64,000 bases of DNA, taken from contig NZ_LQPH01000066.1 in the NCBI RefSeq assembly GCF_002102255.1, forward strand, positions 124,001 through 188,000, read 5' to 3'. The notes under the pieces are model-generated. The model ran no database searches and was not told where the DNA came from. It worked only from the letters and a program-made list of their open reading frames with translations. Of the stretch, positions 16,102 to 24,987 are shown one piece after another. The stretch comes from Mycobacterium nebraskense (GTDB taxonomy: Bacteria > Actinomycetota > Actinomycetes > Mycobacteriales > Mycobacteriaceae). A program made the translations under genes and the position numbers. The stretch's first letter is position 1. Each line of letters opens with the position of its first letter.

Positions 16102-17202
16102 TTAGGTGCTCACCAAAGTGGTTGGTGCGTAAAGGCCTTTTCCGGTCACCAACGGCAGGTCCAGCGTGGTCCGGATGCCGGGCGGTGCGGCGATGACCGC
16201 GGGAATGGCGTTGACGATGCGCCCGGCCGCACCGACGATCGCGGCGTGGTTGTGGTCGCCCTTGCGGCTGCTGGGGACGATGTCGACGGCGTAGGAGGGC
16301 TCGCCGGTGATCTCGACGCGGTAGGAGCCGCCGCCGGCGGCCGGCTGCGCCCAGTCGGGTCGCAGGTCCGGCCGCAGCCGGGTGATGTGCTCGATGACGA
16401 TGGCCGCCCGCCCGTTGGACATGCCGCGGATCTCGAATTGCAGTGCGGCCATGGTGCCCTCGGGAACGCGCCCGACCGCGATGTCGAAGTCTTCCGGCGC
16501 CGGCTCGCGCTGGTAGGACTCGGTGATCTCGTCGATCTCGATGCCCAGGCCGGCCGCCAGCTGACGGATCGCCGTCCCCCAGGCGATGCCGAGGATGCCC
16601 GGCTGCAGCAGCATCGGCACCTCGTCGAGGGGCCGGCCGAATCCCATGTAGTGCATGACCTCCGCGCCGTCGTAGGTGGCGTAGTCGGCGATCTCCATGC
16701 AGCGCACCTGCTCGATGCTCTGACAGGTGCCCGCCAGCGCGAACGGGATGAGGTCGTTGATGAATCCGGGGTCGACGCCGGTGATCAGGATGCTCGAATT
16801 GCCTTGCCGGGCCGCGTCTTCGACGCGGTCGATGTACTTGTCGGGCATCACGCCCCACGGGAATTGCAGTAGTCCGGGCGAGGATCCGACGACGTTGACG
16901 CCGGCGGCCAGGATGCGCATGACGTCGGCCATCGCGTCGGGCAGCCGGGTGTCGCCCATGGCGCAGTAGACGACGCACTCGGGCTTGGTGGCCAGCAGTG
17001 CGTCGAGGTCCGCGACGGCCGTGACGCCGGTGACCACACCGGCCTGAAGGCCGACGCCGCACAGTTCGCCGGCGTCCTTGCCCACCTTCTCCGGGGTGGA
17101 CACGCACACGCCCGTCAGCTCGAACTGCGGGTTGGTGATCAGTTCGGCTAGGGCTAACCCTCCGACATTTCCGGTACCGACGTGCGCGACGCGGATCGCC
17201 AT
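16102..17202 (-). CDS. Dihydrodipicolinate reductase-like / NAD(P)H-dependent amine dehydrogenase family
   Basis: 366 aa. An N-terminal Rossmann fold (MAIRVAHVGTGNVGGLAL) is followed by VYCAMGDTRLPDAMADVMRIL and NVVGSSPGLLQFPW, then a long C-terminal domain starting TGVDPGFINDLIPFAL. This family resembles DapB at the N-terminus and includes 2,4-diaminopentanoate-dehydrogenase-like enzymes; most actinobacterial members are uncharacterised. ATG 17202 is chosen for the AAGGACGGAG site upstream. It precedes the FabG3-like SDR. Confidence 0.8.
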   Translation of the reverse strand: MAIRVAHVGTGNVGGLALAELITNPQFELTGVCVSTPEKVGKDAGELCGVGLQAGVVTGVTAVADLDALLATKPECVVYCAMGDTRLPDAMADVMRILAAGVNVVGSSPGLLQFPWGVMPDKYIDRVEDAARQGNSSILITGVDPGFINDLIPFALAGTCQSIEQVRCMEIADYATYDGAEVMHYMGFGRPLDEVPMLLQPGILGIAWGTAIRQLAAGLGIEIDEITESYQREPAPEDFDIAVGRVPEGTMAALQFEIRGMSNGRAAIVIEHITRLRPDLRPDWAQPAAGGGSYRVEITGEPSYAVDIVPSSRKGDHNHAAIVGAAGRIVNAIPAVIAAPPGIRTTLDLPLVTGKGLYAPTTLVST

Positions 17203-17311
17203 GAGAGTCTCCGTCCTTTGAGCGCTCCAAACTTTTCTAGACAGTAGTCCATAAAATTGACAGCGCATACCGGCGGACTGGTCGCGACCCTGCGGGCAGA
17301 ATGACTCGCTG

Positions 17312-18202
17312 ATGGCACAACGCGAAGACGTCCAATTCCCCTCCGGTGGCGATCTGATCAGCGCCTGGCTCTACCGACCGCCGGGCAGCGGACCCGCGCC
17401 GCTATTGGTGATGGCGCACGGCCTGGGCGCGGTGCGCAGCATGCGGCTGGATGCCTACGCCGAACGATTCAGCGCGGCGGGCTACGCCTGTCTGGTGTTC
17501 GACTACCGCAACTTCGGCGACAGCGAGGGCAAGCCGCGCCAGGTGCTCGACGTCGGTCTGCAGCTCGCCGACTGGGCCGCGGCCGTCGCCTACGCCCGCA
17601 CCCTGCCCGGCATCGATCCCGATCGAATCGCCCTGTGGGGCACCTCTTTTGCCGGCGGACACGTGATCGCCACGGCGGCCCGGCTGCCGGGCATCGCCGC
17701 CGCCGTGGTCCAGTGCCCGTTCACCGACGCCGTCGCGTCGATACGAACGCTGTCCCCGCTGATCTTTTTGCGCGTCGGCATCCTGGGGGCCCGCGACCTG
17801 ATCGCCGCCCGGCTCGGGAAACCACCGGTAATGATTCCCACGGTGGGGCGACCGGGCGAGGTCGCGCTGATGAACGCACCCGACGCCTACCCGGGCTATC
17901 TGAAACTCGTGCCCGAGGGTGCGGACATCCCGCAGGAAGTGGCGGCCCGGATCGCGTTGAAGATCATGGCCTATCGGCCGGGACGCCTTACCCCCAAGAT
18001 CGCCTGCCCGATCCTGTTCTGCGTGTGCGAAGCCGACTCGGTGGCGCCCGCGGCACCGACGCTGCGCTATGCGGCCAAGGCTCCGCACGGTGAGGTCAAG
18101 CTTTATCCCGAGGGCCATTTCGCGATCTACGTCGACGAGGCGTTCGACCGGGTCGTCGCCGACCAGATCGCGTTCCTCGACAAGCACCTGAAGGGCACCT
18201 AA
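17312..18202 (+). CDS. Alpha/beta hydrolase
   Basis: 296 aa. The alpha/beta hydrolase core is clear: MAHGLGAVRSMRLDAYAERF (oxyanion region), DYRNFGDSEG, the nucleophile elbow GTSFAGGH near residue 110, and a late ILFCVCEADSVAP with a terminal GHFAIY histidine. The pattern matches the dienelactone-hydrolase/Rv-type esterase group, without a signal peptide. It stands alone on the plus strand, divergent from the 16.1-17.2 kb gene; the substrate is likely an ester or lactone. Confidence 0.88.
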   Translation: MAQREDVQFPSGGDLISAWLYRPPGSGPAPLLVMAHGLGAVRSMRLDAYAERFSAAGYACLVFDYRNFGDSEGKPRQVLDVGLQLADWAAAVAYARTLPGIDPDRIALWGTSFAGGHVIATAARLPGIAAAVVQCPFTDAVASIRTLSPLIFLRVGILGARDLIAARLGKPPVMIPTVGRPGEVALMNAPDAYPGYLKLVPEGADIPQEVAARIALKIMAYRPGRLTPKIACPILFCVCEADSVAPAAPTLRYAAKAPHGEVKLYPEGHFAIYVDEAFDRVVADQIAFLDKHLKGT

Positions 18203-18254
18203 TGGCGATCGCTGGCGCGGCGTAGCCAAGCGAAGCGGGTCGCCACCATCGGGA

Positions 18255-18878
18255 CTAGGGGCCGAGCGGGGAACTCGTGCGGATCGCTTCGTCACGGATC
18301 AGGCCACGCAGCAACGCGGTGCTGAATTCGGCGGCGATCTCCTTGGCGCTGCGCCGTCCACTCGGCCGCAACCAGCGGTAAGCGCCCAGTGTCATGCCGA
18401 TGTATCCGAGCGCCAGAACGTGGGAGTCGCACTGGTAGAACTCGCCGCTGGCGATCCCCCGGTCGATAAGGCCGTGGACGTGCTCGTAGACCTGGGTTTC
18501 CTTCTCCCGGACCGCGGCGACCTGTTCTTCGGTGAACCACTCGGCGATGTAGGGCGCCTCCTGAAAGTAGACGGCGGCCCGCTCCGGGTTGGCCGCGATG
18601 CCGGTGAGCAACCGAACCGTGTACTGGTAGAGCGCCTCGCGGGCCGTCCAGGACGGATCGTCGTGGACTGCGGCCAACGTGCCTTCGGCGGCCTGCTGAT
18701 AGATGTCGTAGAGGATGAGGGACTTGCTGGCGTAGTAGTGGTAGACCGTCGCCTTGTTCAGGCCGATCACGTCGGCGACGTCATCCATCCGGGTGCCGTG
18801 GTAGCCGCGGGCGGCGAACAGCTTGGTGGCAACGGCCAGCAACTCCTCGCGCCGCGTTAGTCCGTTCTCGGATGCCAT
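18255..18878 (-). CDS. TetR-family transcriptional regulator (Rv0158 position)
   Basis: 207 aa. The HTH is at residues 8-55 (RREELLAVATKLFAARGYHG, VADVIGLNKATVYHYYASKSL) with a C-terminal TetR_C domain rich in aromatics. It is next to the pnt genes and a 41-aa ORF, the same place as Rv0158 in M. tuberculosis. The upstream gap holds a CAAC-TG-GTTG dyad at 18942 that could be its own operator. In the 52 bp after its stop, toward the hydrolase gene, the DNA contains a GCGAAGCGGGTCGCCACC-type string common between mycobacterial genes. Confidence 0.9.
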   Translation of the reverse strand: MASENGLTRREELLAVATKLFAARGYHGTRMDDVADVIGLNKATVYHYYASKSLILYDIYQQAAEGTLAAVHDDPSWTAREALYQYTVRLLTGIAANPERAAVYFQEAPYIAEWFTEEQVAAVREKETQVYEHVHGLIDRGIASGEFYQCDSHVLALGYIGMTLGAYRWLRPSGRRSAKEIAAEFSTALLRGLIRDEAIRTSSPLGP

Positions 18879-18941
18879 CTGTACTCGCTATCGTCACTGC
18901 CGGGCGGGACGTTGGGGTGCCGGGCAAGGCCAATTATCAAT

Positions 18942-18951
18942 CAACTGGTTG
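18942..18951. promoter_or_regulatory. Short CAAC-TG-GTTG dyad, candidate TetR operator
   Basis: A 10-bp dyad lies in an AT-richer part of the gap between the TetR gene (start 18878) and the small ORF at 19043. It is 64 bp upstream of the TetR start. It is short, so only weak support. Confidence 0.35.
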
Positions 18952-19042
18952 GACAGTTTAGGCAAACGCAAGGTGTCGCCCCGACGAGGATGGGACTAGA
19001 CTCGCCTCGGAAAGCTCAAGTCGCGACTGGAGGGGTGGCCTC

Positions 19043-19168
19043 ATGGATCCGAGCCCGGACTACGACGCTAGCGACGAGATCGAGTTCTTCTTCCGCTATG
19101 TCCCGTGGGGCCTGCGCGGCGTCGTCGACGGCAACGGCTACCCGCCGCCCGCATACCCGCCGGTCTAG
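19043..19168 (+). CDS. 41-aa conserved small protein (Rv0157A position)
   Basis: 41 aa: MDPSPDYDASDEIEFFFRY then a WGLRG core and a proline-rich tail ending PPPAYPPV. A strong GGAGGGG site lies 7 bp before the ATG, and there is no frame conflict with pntB, whose stop is 4 bp further on. M. tuberculosis has a small gene, Rv0157A, at this spot between pntB and the TetR gene, so it is probably its homologue. Function unknown; the acidic front plus proline tail suggests a partner-binding peptide. Confidence 0.7.
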   Translation: MDPSPDYDASDEIEFFFRYVPWGLRGVVDGNGYPPPAYPPV

Positions 19169-19172
19169 AGAC

Positions 19173-20600
19173 TCACAGCGCCTTCAGTTCCTCGGCGACC
19201 TCGGTCACCGATTTCTTCGCATCCCCGAACAGCATCGTCGTCCCCTCGGCGTAGAACAGCGGGTTGTCGATGCCCGCGAACCCCGAGTTCATCGACCGCT
19301 TGAGCACGATCACCGACTTCGCCTTGTCCACGTTCAGGATGGGCATGCCGTAGATCGGGCTGGACGTCTCGTTGCGGGCGGCCGGGTTGGTGACGTCGTT
19401 GGCGCCGATGACGATCGCGACGTCGGTGCGGGCGAACTCGTCGTTGATGTCGTCCATGTCCTTCATGGCGTCGTAGTCCACCTCGGCCTCGGCCAGCAGC
19501 ACGTTCATGTGCCCGGGCATGCGGCCCGCCACCGGGTGGATCGCGTACTTCACGGGCACACCCTTGTCCTCTAGCAACGACGCCATGTCCTTGACGGCGT
19601 GCTGTGCCTGCGCGACCGCCAGCCCGTAGCCGGGAACCACGATCACCTGGTTGGCGTACGCCATCTGGATCGCCGCGTCGGCGGCCGAGGTCGCCTTGAC
19701 GTGTTTGTCGCCGCCGTCCCCGCCGGCACCCGGAGCCACGCCCCCACCGCCGAAGCCGCCGGCGACGATCGCCGGAATTGAGCGGTTCATCGCCTTGGCC
19801 ATGAGGTTGGTCAGGATCGAGCCGGACGCGCCGACGATCATGCCGGCCACGATCATCGCGGTGTTGTTGAGCGCCAGGCCGGCGGCCGCGGCCGACAGCC
19901 CGGTCATCGCGTTGAGCAGCGAGATGACCACCGGCATGTCGGCGCCGCCGATCGGCAGCACCACCATCAGCCCGAGCACGCCGGCGGCGGCCAGTAGGCC
20001 GACCATCCACCACAGCGGCACCCCACCGGTGGCGGGATGCGCGTGCAGGCCGATGACCACCGCGGCCACCACCGCCGCGATGAGCAGCAGCGCGTTGATC
20101 GGTTGCTGGGCCTTGCCGAGGCCGATCGGCGCCCCGGAGATGATCTCCTGCAGCTTGCCGAACGCGATGATCGATCCCCAGAACGAGATCGACCCGATGA
20201 TCGCGGCGAACAGCGACGCCACCACGATCTGCACGGTCGGCGACTCCCCGTGCTGGAACGCCGAAAAGCCTTTGGTATCAATGAATTCCGAAAGCGCAAT
20301 GAGCGCAACCGTGCCGCCGCCCACACCGTTGAAGAACGCCACCAGCTGCGGCATGGCGGTCATCTTGGTCAGCCGCGCCGGCGGCACTCCGAGCACGACA
20401 CCCACGACCAGGCCGGCGATGATCAACACCCACGACTCGGTGTGCCGGATCTTGATCAGCGTCGCCGCCACCGCCAGGGCCATACCGACCGCGGCGATCA
20501 GGTTTCCCCGCACCGCGGTCTTGGGCCCGGTCAGGCCCATCAAGCCATAGATGAAGAGCGCGAACGAAATGATGTAGAGGACGGTGACCAGGTAGTTCAT
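19173..20600 (-). CDS. pntB: NAD(P) transhydrogenase subunit beta
   Basis: 475 aa. An N-terminal membrane domain with about eight to nine helices is followed by a soluble NADP(H)-binding domain III (from about residue 300) with VPGYGLAVAQAQHAVKDM, HPVAGRMPGHMNVLLAEA, GANDVTNPAA and the ending KSVTEVAEELKAL. With the alpha subunits it couples proton flow across the membrane to hydride transfer from NADH to NADP+. The ATG overlaps the pntAb stop by 4 bp. This is the last gene of the three-gene pnt operon. Confidence 0.96.
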   Translation of the reverse strand: MNYLVTVLYIISFALFIYGLMGLTGPKTAVRGNLIAAVGMALAVAATLIKIRHTESWVLIIAGLVVGVVLGVPPARLTKMTAMPQLVAFFNGVGGGTVALIALSEFIDTKGFSAFQHGESPTVQIVVASLFAAIIGSISFWGSIIAFGKLQEIISGAPIGLGKAQQPINALLLIAAVVAAVVIGLHAHPATGGVPLWWMVGLLAAAGVLGLMVVLPIGGADMPVVISLLNAMTGLSAAAAGLALNNTAMIVAGMIVGASGSILTNLMAKAMNRSIPAIVAGGFGGGGVAPGAGGDGGDKHVKATSAADAAIQMAYANQVIVVPGYGLAVAQAQHAVKDMASLLEDKGVPVKYAIHPVAGRMPGHMNVLLAEAEVDYDAMKDMDDINDEFARTDVAIVIGANDVTNPAARNETSSPIYGMPILNVDKAKSVIVLKRSMNSGFAGIDNPLFYAEGTTMLFGDAKKSVTEVAEELKAL

Positions 20601-20923
20601 TTCGCCGCCAGGTCCTCGGTCTTTGCGGGCACTCGCTTCTTGCCCTTGAACATGCCCAGCATCCGGTCGGTGACGATGAAGCCGCCAATGACGTTCAGCG
20701 TGCCGAACACCACCGCGACGAACAGGATGATCTGCACCGCCAACGACGGATGCTCAACCTCGCCGAAGACCACCAGCGCGCCCAGCACCACGATGCCGTG
20801 AATGGCGTTCGTCCCCGACATCAGCGGCGTGTGCAGCGTGTTGGGCACCTTGGAAATGACCGCGAACCCGACGAACCCGGACAGCACCAGGATCGCCAGG
20901 TTGGCCAATAGCTCGTCGTACAT
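20597..20923 (-). CDS. pntAb: NAD(P) transhydrogenase subunit alpha, membrane part
   Basis: 108 aa, almost entirely transmembrane (three to four helices: LLANLAILVLSGFVGFAVI, GIVVLGALVVFG, IILFVAVVFGTLNVIGG), with a SNTLHTPLMSGTNAIHG-like loop diagnostic for PntA C-terminal modules. It is the membrane half of the split alpha subunit usual in mycobacteria. It begins 20 bp after pntAa and overlaps pntB. Confidence 0.95.
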   Translation of the reverse strand: MYDELLANLAILVLSGFVGFAVISKVPNTLHTPLMSGTNAIHGIVVLGALVVFGEVEHPSLAVQIILFVAVVFGTLNVIGGFIVTDRMLGMFKGKKRVPAKTEDLAAK

Positions 20924-20943
20924 GTAGTCCTCTCAGGCGCGGA

Positions 20944-22068
20944 TTAGTCGCGCCGCTCCTCAGCGTCACTTCGTTCCGCATCGTCGCCGGCGCGGGTCAC
21001 ACAGGCCGCCGCGACGACCACGTCGTCGAAGTCGGGGGCCAGCTTGCCGTCGGTGATCAACAGGTCCAGTAGCGCCGTGATGTTCTTGCTGTAGAGCTCG
21101 CTGGCGTGCTCGGGCATCGTTGCCGGCAGGTTCAGCGGCGAGGCGATGGTGACGTCGTGCTTGACGACCGTCTGTCCCGGCTCGGTCAGTTCGCAGTTGC
21201 CCCCGGTCTCCCCGGCCAGGTCCACCACCACGCTGCCGGGCTTCATCGACTCCACCGCCGCGGCGGTGACCAGTCGCGGCGCGGGCCGTCCCGGGACCAG
21301 CGCCGTGGTGATCACCACGTCGAACCCGGCGATCGCTTTTTCCAGGGACTGCTGCTGCTGGGCGCGTTCCTCCTCGGTGAGCTCGCGGGCGTACCCGCCC
21401 TCACCGGCCGCATCAATGCCGAGCTCCAGCCACTGAGCCCCGACCGAACGGACCTGGTCGGCCACCTCCGGGCGCACGTCGTACCCGGAGGTGCGCGCGC
21501 CCAGCCGTTTGGCCGTTGCCAGGGCTTGCAGCCCGGCGACCCCGACGCCGAGCACCAGCACGCTGGCCGGCTTCACGGTGCCGGCCGCGGTCGTCAGCAT
21601 GGGGAAGAATCGGGTCGACTCCGACGCGGCCAGCAGGACGGCCTTGTAGCCGGCGACGTTGGCCTGCGACGAGAGCGCATCCATGACCTGGGCTCGCGAG
21701 ATTCGCGGAATGGCCTCGAGCGCGAACGCCTGCACACCGGCCTCGGTGAGCGCGCCGATCGAGTTCTCGGCGTTGCGCGGTGCCAGGAAACCGATCAGCG
21801 TCTGCCCGCGGCGCAGCCTGCCGACCTCTTCTTTGGTCGGCGGGGCAACCTTCACGACGACGTCGGCGGCCCAGGCGTCCCCGATGCTGGCGCCGGCCTC
21901 GGTGTAGAGCAGGTCGGGCAGCAACGCGCCTTCGCCCGCACCCGACTCGACCACTACCGCCACACCGCTGCTGACCAGCGACGCCACCGCCTTGGGTACC
22001 AGCGCGACCCGCCGTTCGTCGGCCCCGGATTCGGCGACCACCCCTACCGTCGTCTGCGCATCTGTCAT
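20944..22068 (-). CDS. pntAa: NAD(P) transhydrogenase subunit alpha, NAD-binding part
   Basis: 374 aa soluble domain I, AlaDH/PNT fold. It contains ESGADERRVALVPKAVASL near the start, the domain-I stretch SSQANVAGYKAVLLAA, the Rossmann loop VLGVGVAGLQALATAKRLGA, and VITTALVPGRPAPRLVT. It binds NADH and passes hydride to the beta subunit. First gene of the pnt operon. The 229-bp gap upstream (22069-22297) is GC-rich; no clear promoter or operator is seen in it. Confidence 0.95.
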   Translation of the reverse strand: MTDAQTTVGVVAESGADERRVALVPKAVASLVSSGVAVVVESGAGEGALLPDLLYTEAGASIGDAWAADVVVKVAPPTKEEVGRLRRGQTLIGFLAPRNAENSIGALTEAGVQAFALEAIPRISRAQVMDALSSQANVAGYKAVLLAASESTRFFPMLTTAAGTVKPASVLVLGVGVAGLQALATAKRLGARTSGYDVRPEVADQVRSVGAQWLELGIDAAGEGGYARELTEEERAQQQQSLEKAIAGFDVVITTALVPGRPAPRLVTAAAVESMKPGSVVVDLAGETGGNCELTEPGQTVVKHDVTIASPLNLPATMPEHASELYSKNITALLDLLITDGKLAPDFDDVVVAAACVTRAGDDAERSDAEERRD

Positions 22069-22297
22069 GGCGCGTACATCTGCTTTCCCGCACTTTCCTG
22101 CCGTTTGGATGTGCCGCTGGCTGGCCGCACGCTTCGCTACCTTAACGCTTGCAGGGTTTCACCCCGGACGTGCGATCGACCGGGGCGGGATACCCCGGGC
22201 GCAGCCGATCGACTCCCGTCGATGGTTCGTTACCCGGGGCGCACGCAGTAGCTGCCGCCGCGTTGTGTAGTCACAAGACGGCGTTGTGGCCAGCCGG

Positions 22298-22768
22298 CTA
22301 CCAGAGCGGGATCTCCTGGCCGTGCTCCGCTGCCGGCCGTGGCCCGAAGTAGCGGCGCTCGGACTCGTCGATCCGCACGTCGTTGATGCTGGCCTCGCGG
22401 CGCGCCATCAACCCCGACGGGGAGAACTCCCACAACTCGTTGCCGTAGCTGCGGTACCACTGGCCGCTCGCGTCGTGGCACTCGTATTGAAACCTCACGG
22501 CAATGCGGTTGTCGTGGAAGTCCCACAAGCTTTTTCGCAGGGCGTAGTCGAGCTCGCGCTGCCACTTGCGGGTCAGAAACGCCACGATCTCGTCGCGGCC
22601 CACGACGTGTTCGTCTCGGTTTCGCCACTGCGAGTCGGGCGTGTACGCCAGGCTGACACGGTGCGGGTCGCGGGTGTTCCAGGCGTCCTCGGCGGCCTGC
22701 ACCTTCTCCAGGGCCGTCTCGGAGGTGAACGGAGGAAACGGCGGACGGGATTCGGTCACGCCGTCCAT
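22298..22768 (-). CDS. DUF1348 / SnoaL-like nuclear-transport-factor-2 family protein
   Basis: 156 aa. The DUF1348 pattern is strong: [24 protein letters not shown] (split across residues 10-33), [18 protein letters not shown], a [15 protein letters not shown] stretch and the ending [15 protein letters not shown]2 fold, function unknown. ATG 22768 is used; the longer ORF would start inside the palindromic repeat at 22791-22851, and an in-frame GTG lies three codons downstream. No clear ribosome site, so the start is uncertain. Divergent from fadE2. Confidence 0.8.
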   Translation of the reverse strand: MDGVTESRPPFPPFTSETALEKVQAAEDAWNTRDPHRVSLAYTPDSQWRNRDEHVVGRDEIVAFLTRKWQRELDYALRKSLWDFHDNRIAVRFQYECHDASGQWYRSYGNELWEFSPSGLMARREASINDVRIDESERRYFGPRPAAEHGQEIPLW

Positions 22769-22790
22769 GGTGCGCGGCCGGGGTCCCGAC

Positions 22791-22851
22791 CGCGAGACTG
22801 AATCCACGCACACGCGTCGCGGCGTGTCGTGTGCGTGGATTCAGTGTCGCG
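22791..22851. repeat. Palindromic intergenic repeat, copy 1 (near-perfect)
   Basis: Two 23-bp arms (22791-22813 and 22829-22851) are inverted copies at 22 of 23 positions, with a 15-bp loop containing the reverse complement of GACACGCCG. Weaker copies with the same stem and loop lie at 40486-40544 and 52777-52836. It sits between divergent DUF1348 and fadE2 genes, so it is not a simple end-of-gene terminator. Confidence 0.8.
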
Positions 22852-22911
22852 AAGGTGAACCAATGCGACTCGCCATATCGGGCGTCTTAGCACGTGTCCT
22901 ATCGTGACGGC

Positions 22912-24144
22912 ATGGACTTCGCGATGTCGGCCAAAGCCAACGACTACCACAAGCGACTGTCCGACTTCATGACCGAGTACGTCTTCCCGGCCGAGGCCGA
23001 CTACGACAAGTACCGGCACGAGGCCGGCCCGAACGATCACACCGTCCCGCCGATCATCGAGGAGCTGAAGACCAAGGCCAAAGAGCGGGGCCTGTGGAAC
23101 CTGTTCCTGCCGGCCGAGTCGGGCCTGACCAACCTGGAATACGCGCCCCTGGCCGAGCTGACCGGCTGGAGCCTGGAGATCGCGCCCGAGGCGCTCAATT
23201 GCGCGGCGCCAGACACCGGCAACATGGAGACCCTGCACCTGTTCGCCACCGAGGAGCAGCGCAAGCGCTGGCTGGAGCCGTTGCTCAACGGCGAAATCCG
23301 CAGCGCCTTCTCGATGACCGAGCCGGCGGTCGCCAGCAGCGACGCGCGCAACATCGAGACCTCCATCGTGCGCGACGGAGCGGACTACGTGATCAATGGC
23401 CGCAAATGGTGGACCTCCGGAGCGTCGGACCCGCGGTGCAAGATCCTCATCGTGATGGGCCGCACCAACCCCGAGGCGGCAAGCCATCAACAACAGTCGA
23501 TGGTCCTGGTGCCGATAGACACCCCCGGCGTGACCGTGGTCCGCTCCACCACGGTCTTCGGCTACCAGGACCAGCCCGGGCACTGCGAGATCATCTACGA
23601 CAACGTCCGGGTGCCGACCACCAACCTGCTCGGCGAAGAGGGGGGCGGCTTCGCGATCGCCCAGGCGCGGCTGGGCCCCGGCCGCATCCACCACTGCATG
23701 CGCGCCCTTGGCGGCGCCGAACGTGCACTGGCCCTGATGGTCGACCGGGCCCGCACCCGGGTGGCGTTCGGCCGCCCGCTGGCCGAGCAGGGGGTGGTGC
23801 GCGAGGCAATTGCCAAGTCGCGCAACGAAATCGATCAGGCCCGGCTGCTGTGCGAGAAGGCGGCGTGGACAATCGACCAGCACGGCAACAAGGCCGCGCA
23901 CACGCTGGTGTCCCAGATCAAGGCGGTGGCGCCACGAGTGGCCTGCGATGTGATCGACCGCGCGATCCAGGTGCACGGCGCCGCCGGGGTCAGCGAGGAC
24001 ACCGTGCTGGCCCGGTCCTACGGCTGGCATCGGGCCATGCGCCTCTTCGACGGTCCCGACGAGGTGCACATGCGGACCATCGCGCGCTCCGAGATCGGCC
24101 GGGAGAAGTCTCCGCTCGCCGCGGCGGTCACCTCACATGGGTAG
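22912..24144 (+). CDS. fadE2: Acyl-CoA dehydrogenase FadE2
   Basis: 410 aa. The family marks are FSMTEPAVASSDARNIETS, YVINGRKWWTSGASDPRCK, GGGFAIAQARLGPGRIHHCMRALGGAER in pieces, and IQVHGAAGVSEDTVLARSYGWHRAMRLFDGPDEVH at the C-terminus, the human ACAD10/11-like form with a late active-site region. It oxidises acyl-CoA (possibly branched or hydroxylated) to enoyl-CoA. ATG 22912 is chosen over an in-frame GTG six codons upstream. It overlaps ptpB by 8 bp, the same pairing as Rv0154c/Rv0153c. Confidence 0.92.
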   Translation: MDFAMSAKANDYHKRLSDFMTEYVFPAEADYDKYRHEAGPNDHTVPPIIEELKTKAKERGLWNLFLPAESGLTNLEYAPLAELTGWSLEIAPEALNCAAPDTGNMETLHLFATEEQRKRWLEPLLNGEIRSAFSMTEPAVASSDARNIETSIVRDGADYVINGRKWWTSGASDPRCKILIVMGRTNPEAASHQQQSMVLVPIDTPGVTVVRSTTVFGYQDQPGHCEIIYDNVRVPTTNLLGEEGGGFAIAQARLGPGRIHHCMRALGGAERALALMVDRARTRVAFGRPLAEQGVVREAIAKSRNEIDQARLLCEKAAWTIDQHGNKAAHTLVSQIKAVAPRVACDVIDRAIQVHGAAGVSEDTVLARSYGWHRAMRLFDGPDEVHMRTIARSEIGREKSPLAAAVTSHG

Positions 24145-24958
24145 GGCTGTCCTCCGGGAATTGCCCGGCGCGTGGAACTTTCGCGATGTCGCCGACGGCG
24201 CGGGCGCGCTGCGACCGGGCCGGCTGTTTCGGTCCAGCGAGCTGAGCCGCCTGGATGACGGCGGCCGGACAACGCTGATCGAACTGGGCATCACCGACGT
24301 CGCCGATCTACGCGCCGCCCGTGAGGTCGCCCGCCGCGGGCCTGGACGGGTGCCGGACGGCGTCGACGTTCACCTGCTGCCGTTCCCGGACCTCGCCGAC
24401 GACGCCGGCGAAGGCGACGAAGCCCCCCACGAACACGCGTTCCGGCAACTGATGACCAACGGCGATCCCGACGAGTCCATCAACGAAACCGCCGCCCGCT
24501 ACATGGTCGACGAGTACCGCCAGTTCCCCACCCGCAACGGTGCCCAGCGTGCGCTGCACCGCGTCGTCACGCTGCTGGCCGCCGGGCGGCCGGTCCTCAC
24601 GCACTGCTTCGCGGGCAAGGACCGCACCGGCTTCGTGGTGGCGACGGTGCTGGAGACCGTCGGCATCGATCGCGACACCATCGTCTCCGACTACCTGCGC
24701 AGCAACGACGCCGTCGCGGAGTTGCGGGTCCGGATCTCCGAGATGATCCAGCAGCGCTCGGAAACCGAACTGACGCCGGAGGTGAGGACCTTCACCGAGG
24801 CCCGGCTGTCCGACGGTGTTCTCGGCGTCCGGCCGGAGTACCTGGCCGCCGCGCGCCAGACCATTGACGAGCAATTCGGGTCGCTGGACGCCTATTTGAG
24901 CGACGCGGGCATCACCGAGGCCGACGTGGATCGACTACGCCAGGCGCTGCTCGCCTGA
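24137..24958 (+). CDS. ptpB: Secreted-type protein tyrosine phosphatase PtpB
   Basis: 273 aa. The P-loop HCFAGKDRTG places the nucleophile Cys at residue 157 and the Arg at 163, the triple-specificity form of mycobacterial PtpB. The N-terminal LPGAWNFRDVADGAGALRPG and LFRSSELSRL match the family. In M. tuberculosis the protein dephosphorylates host targets and phosphoinositides after export without a classical signal peptide; none is seen here either. Coupled to fadE2 by an 8-bp overlap. In M. tuberculosis PE genes follow; here an SDR follows directly. Confidence 0.93.
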   Translation: MGRAVLRELPGAWNFRDVADGAGALRPGRLFRSSELSRLDDGGRTTLIELGITDVADLRAAREVARRGPGRVPDGVDVHLLPFPDLADDAGEGDEAPHEHAFRQLMTNGDPDESINETAARYMVDEYRQFPTRNGAQRALHRVVTLLAAGRPVLTHCFAGKDRTGFVVATVLETVGIDRDTIVSDYLRSNDAVAELRVRISEMIQQRSETELTPEVRTFTEARLSDGVLGVRPEYLAAARQTIDEQFGSLDAYLSDAGITEADVDRLRQALLA

Positions 24959-24987
24959 GTCGAATCACGCGGCCCCGGCCCTGACCG

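Noticed and set aside
14385..16196. A 603-aa open frame opposite the FAD oxidase and SDR genes
   Set aside because: No domain features, and it runs across two well-supported genes and their gap.
18203..18254. GCGAAGCGGGTCGCCACC string considered as a terminator for the hydrolase gene
   Set aside because: Pairing is weak and not followed by T residues; it resembles a common mycobacterial intergenic word.
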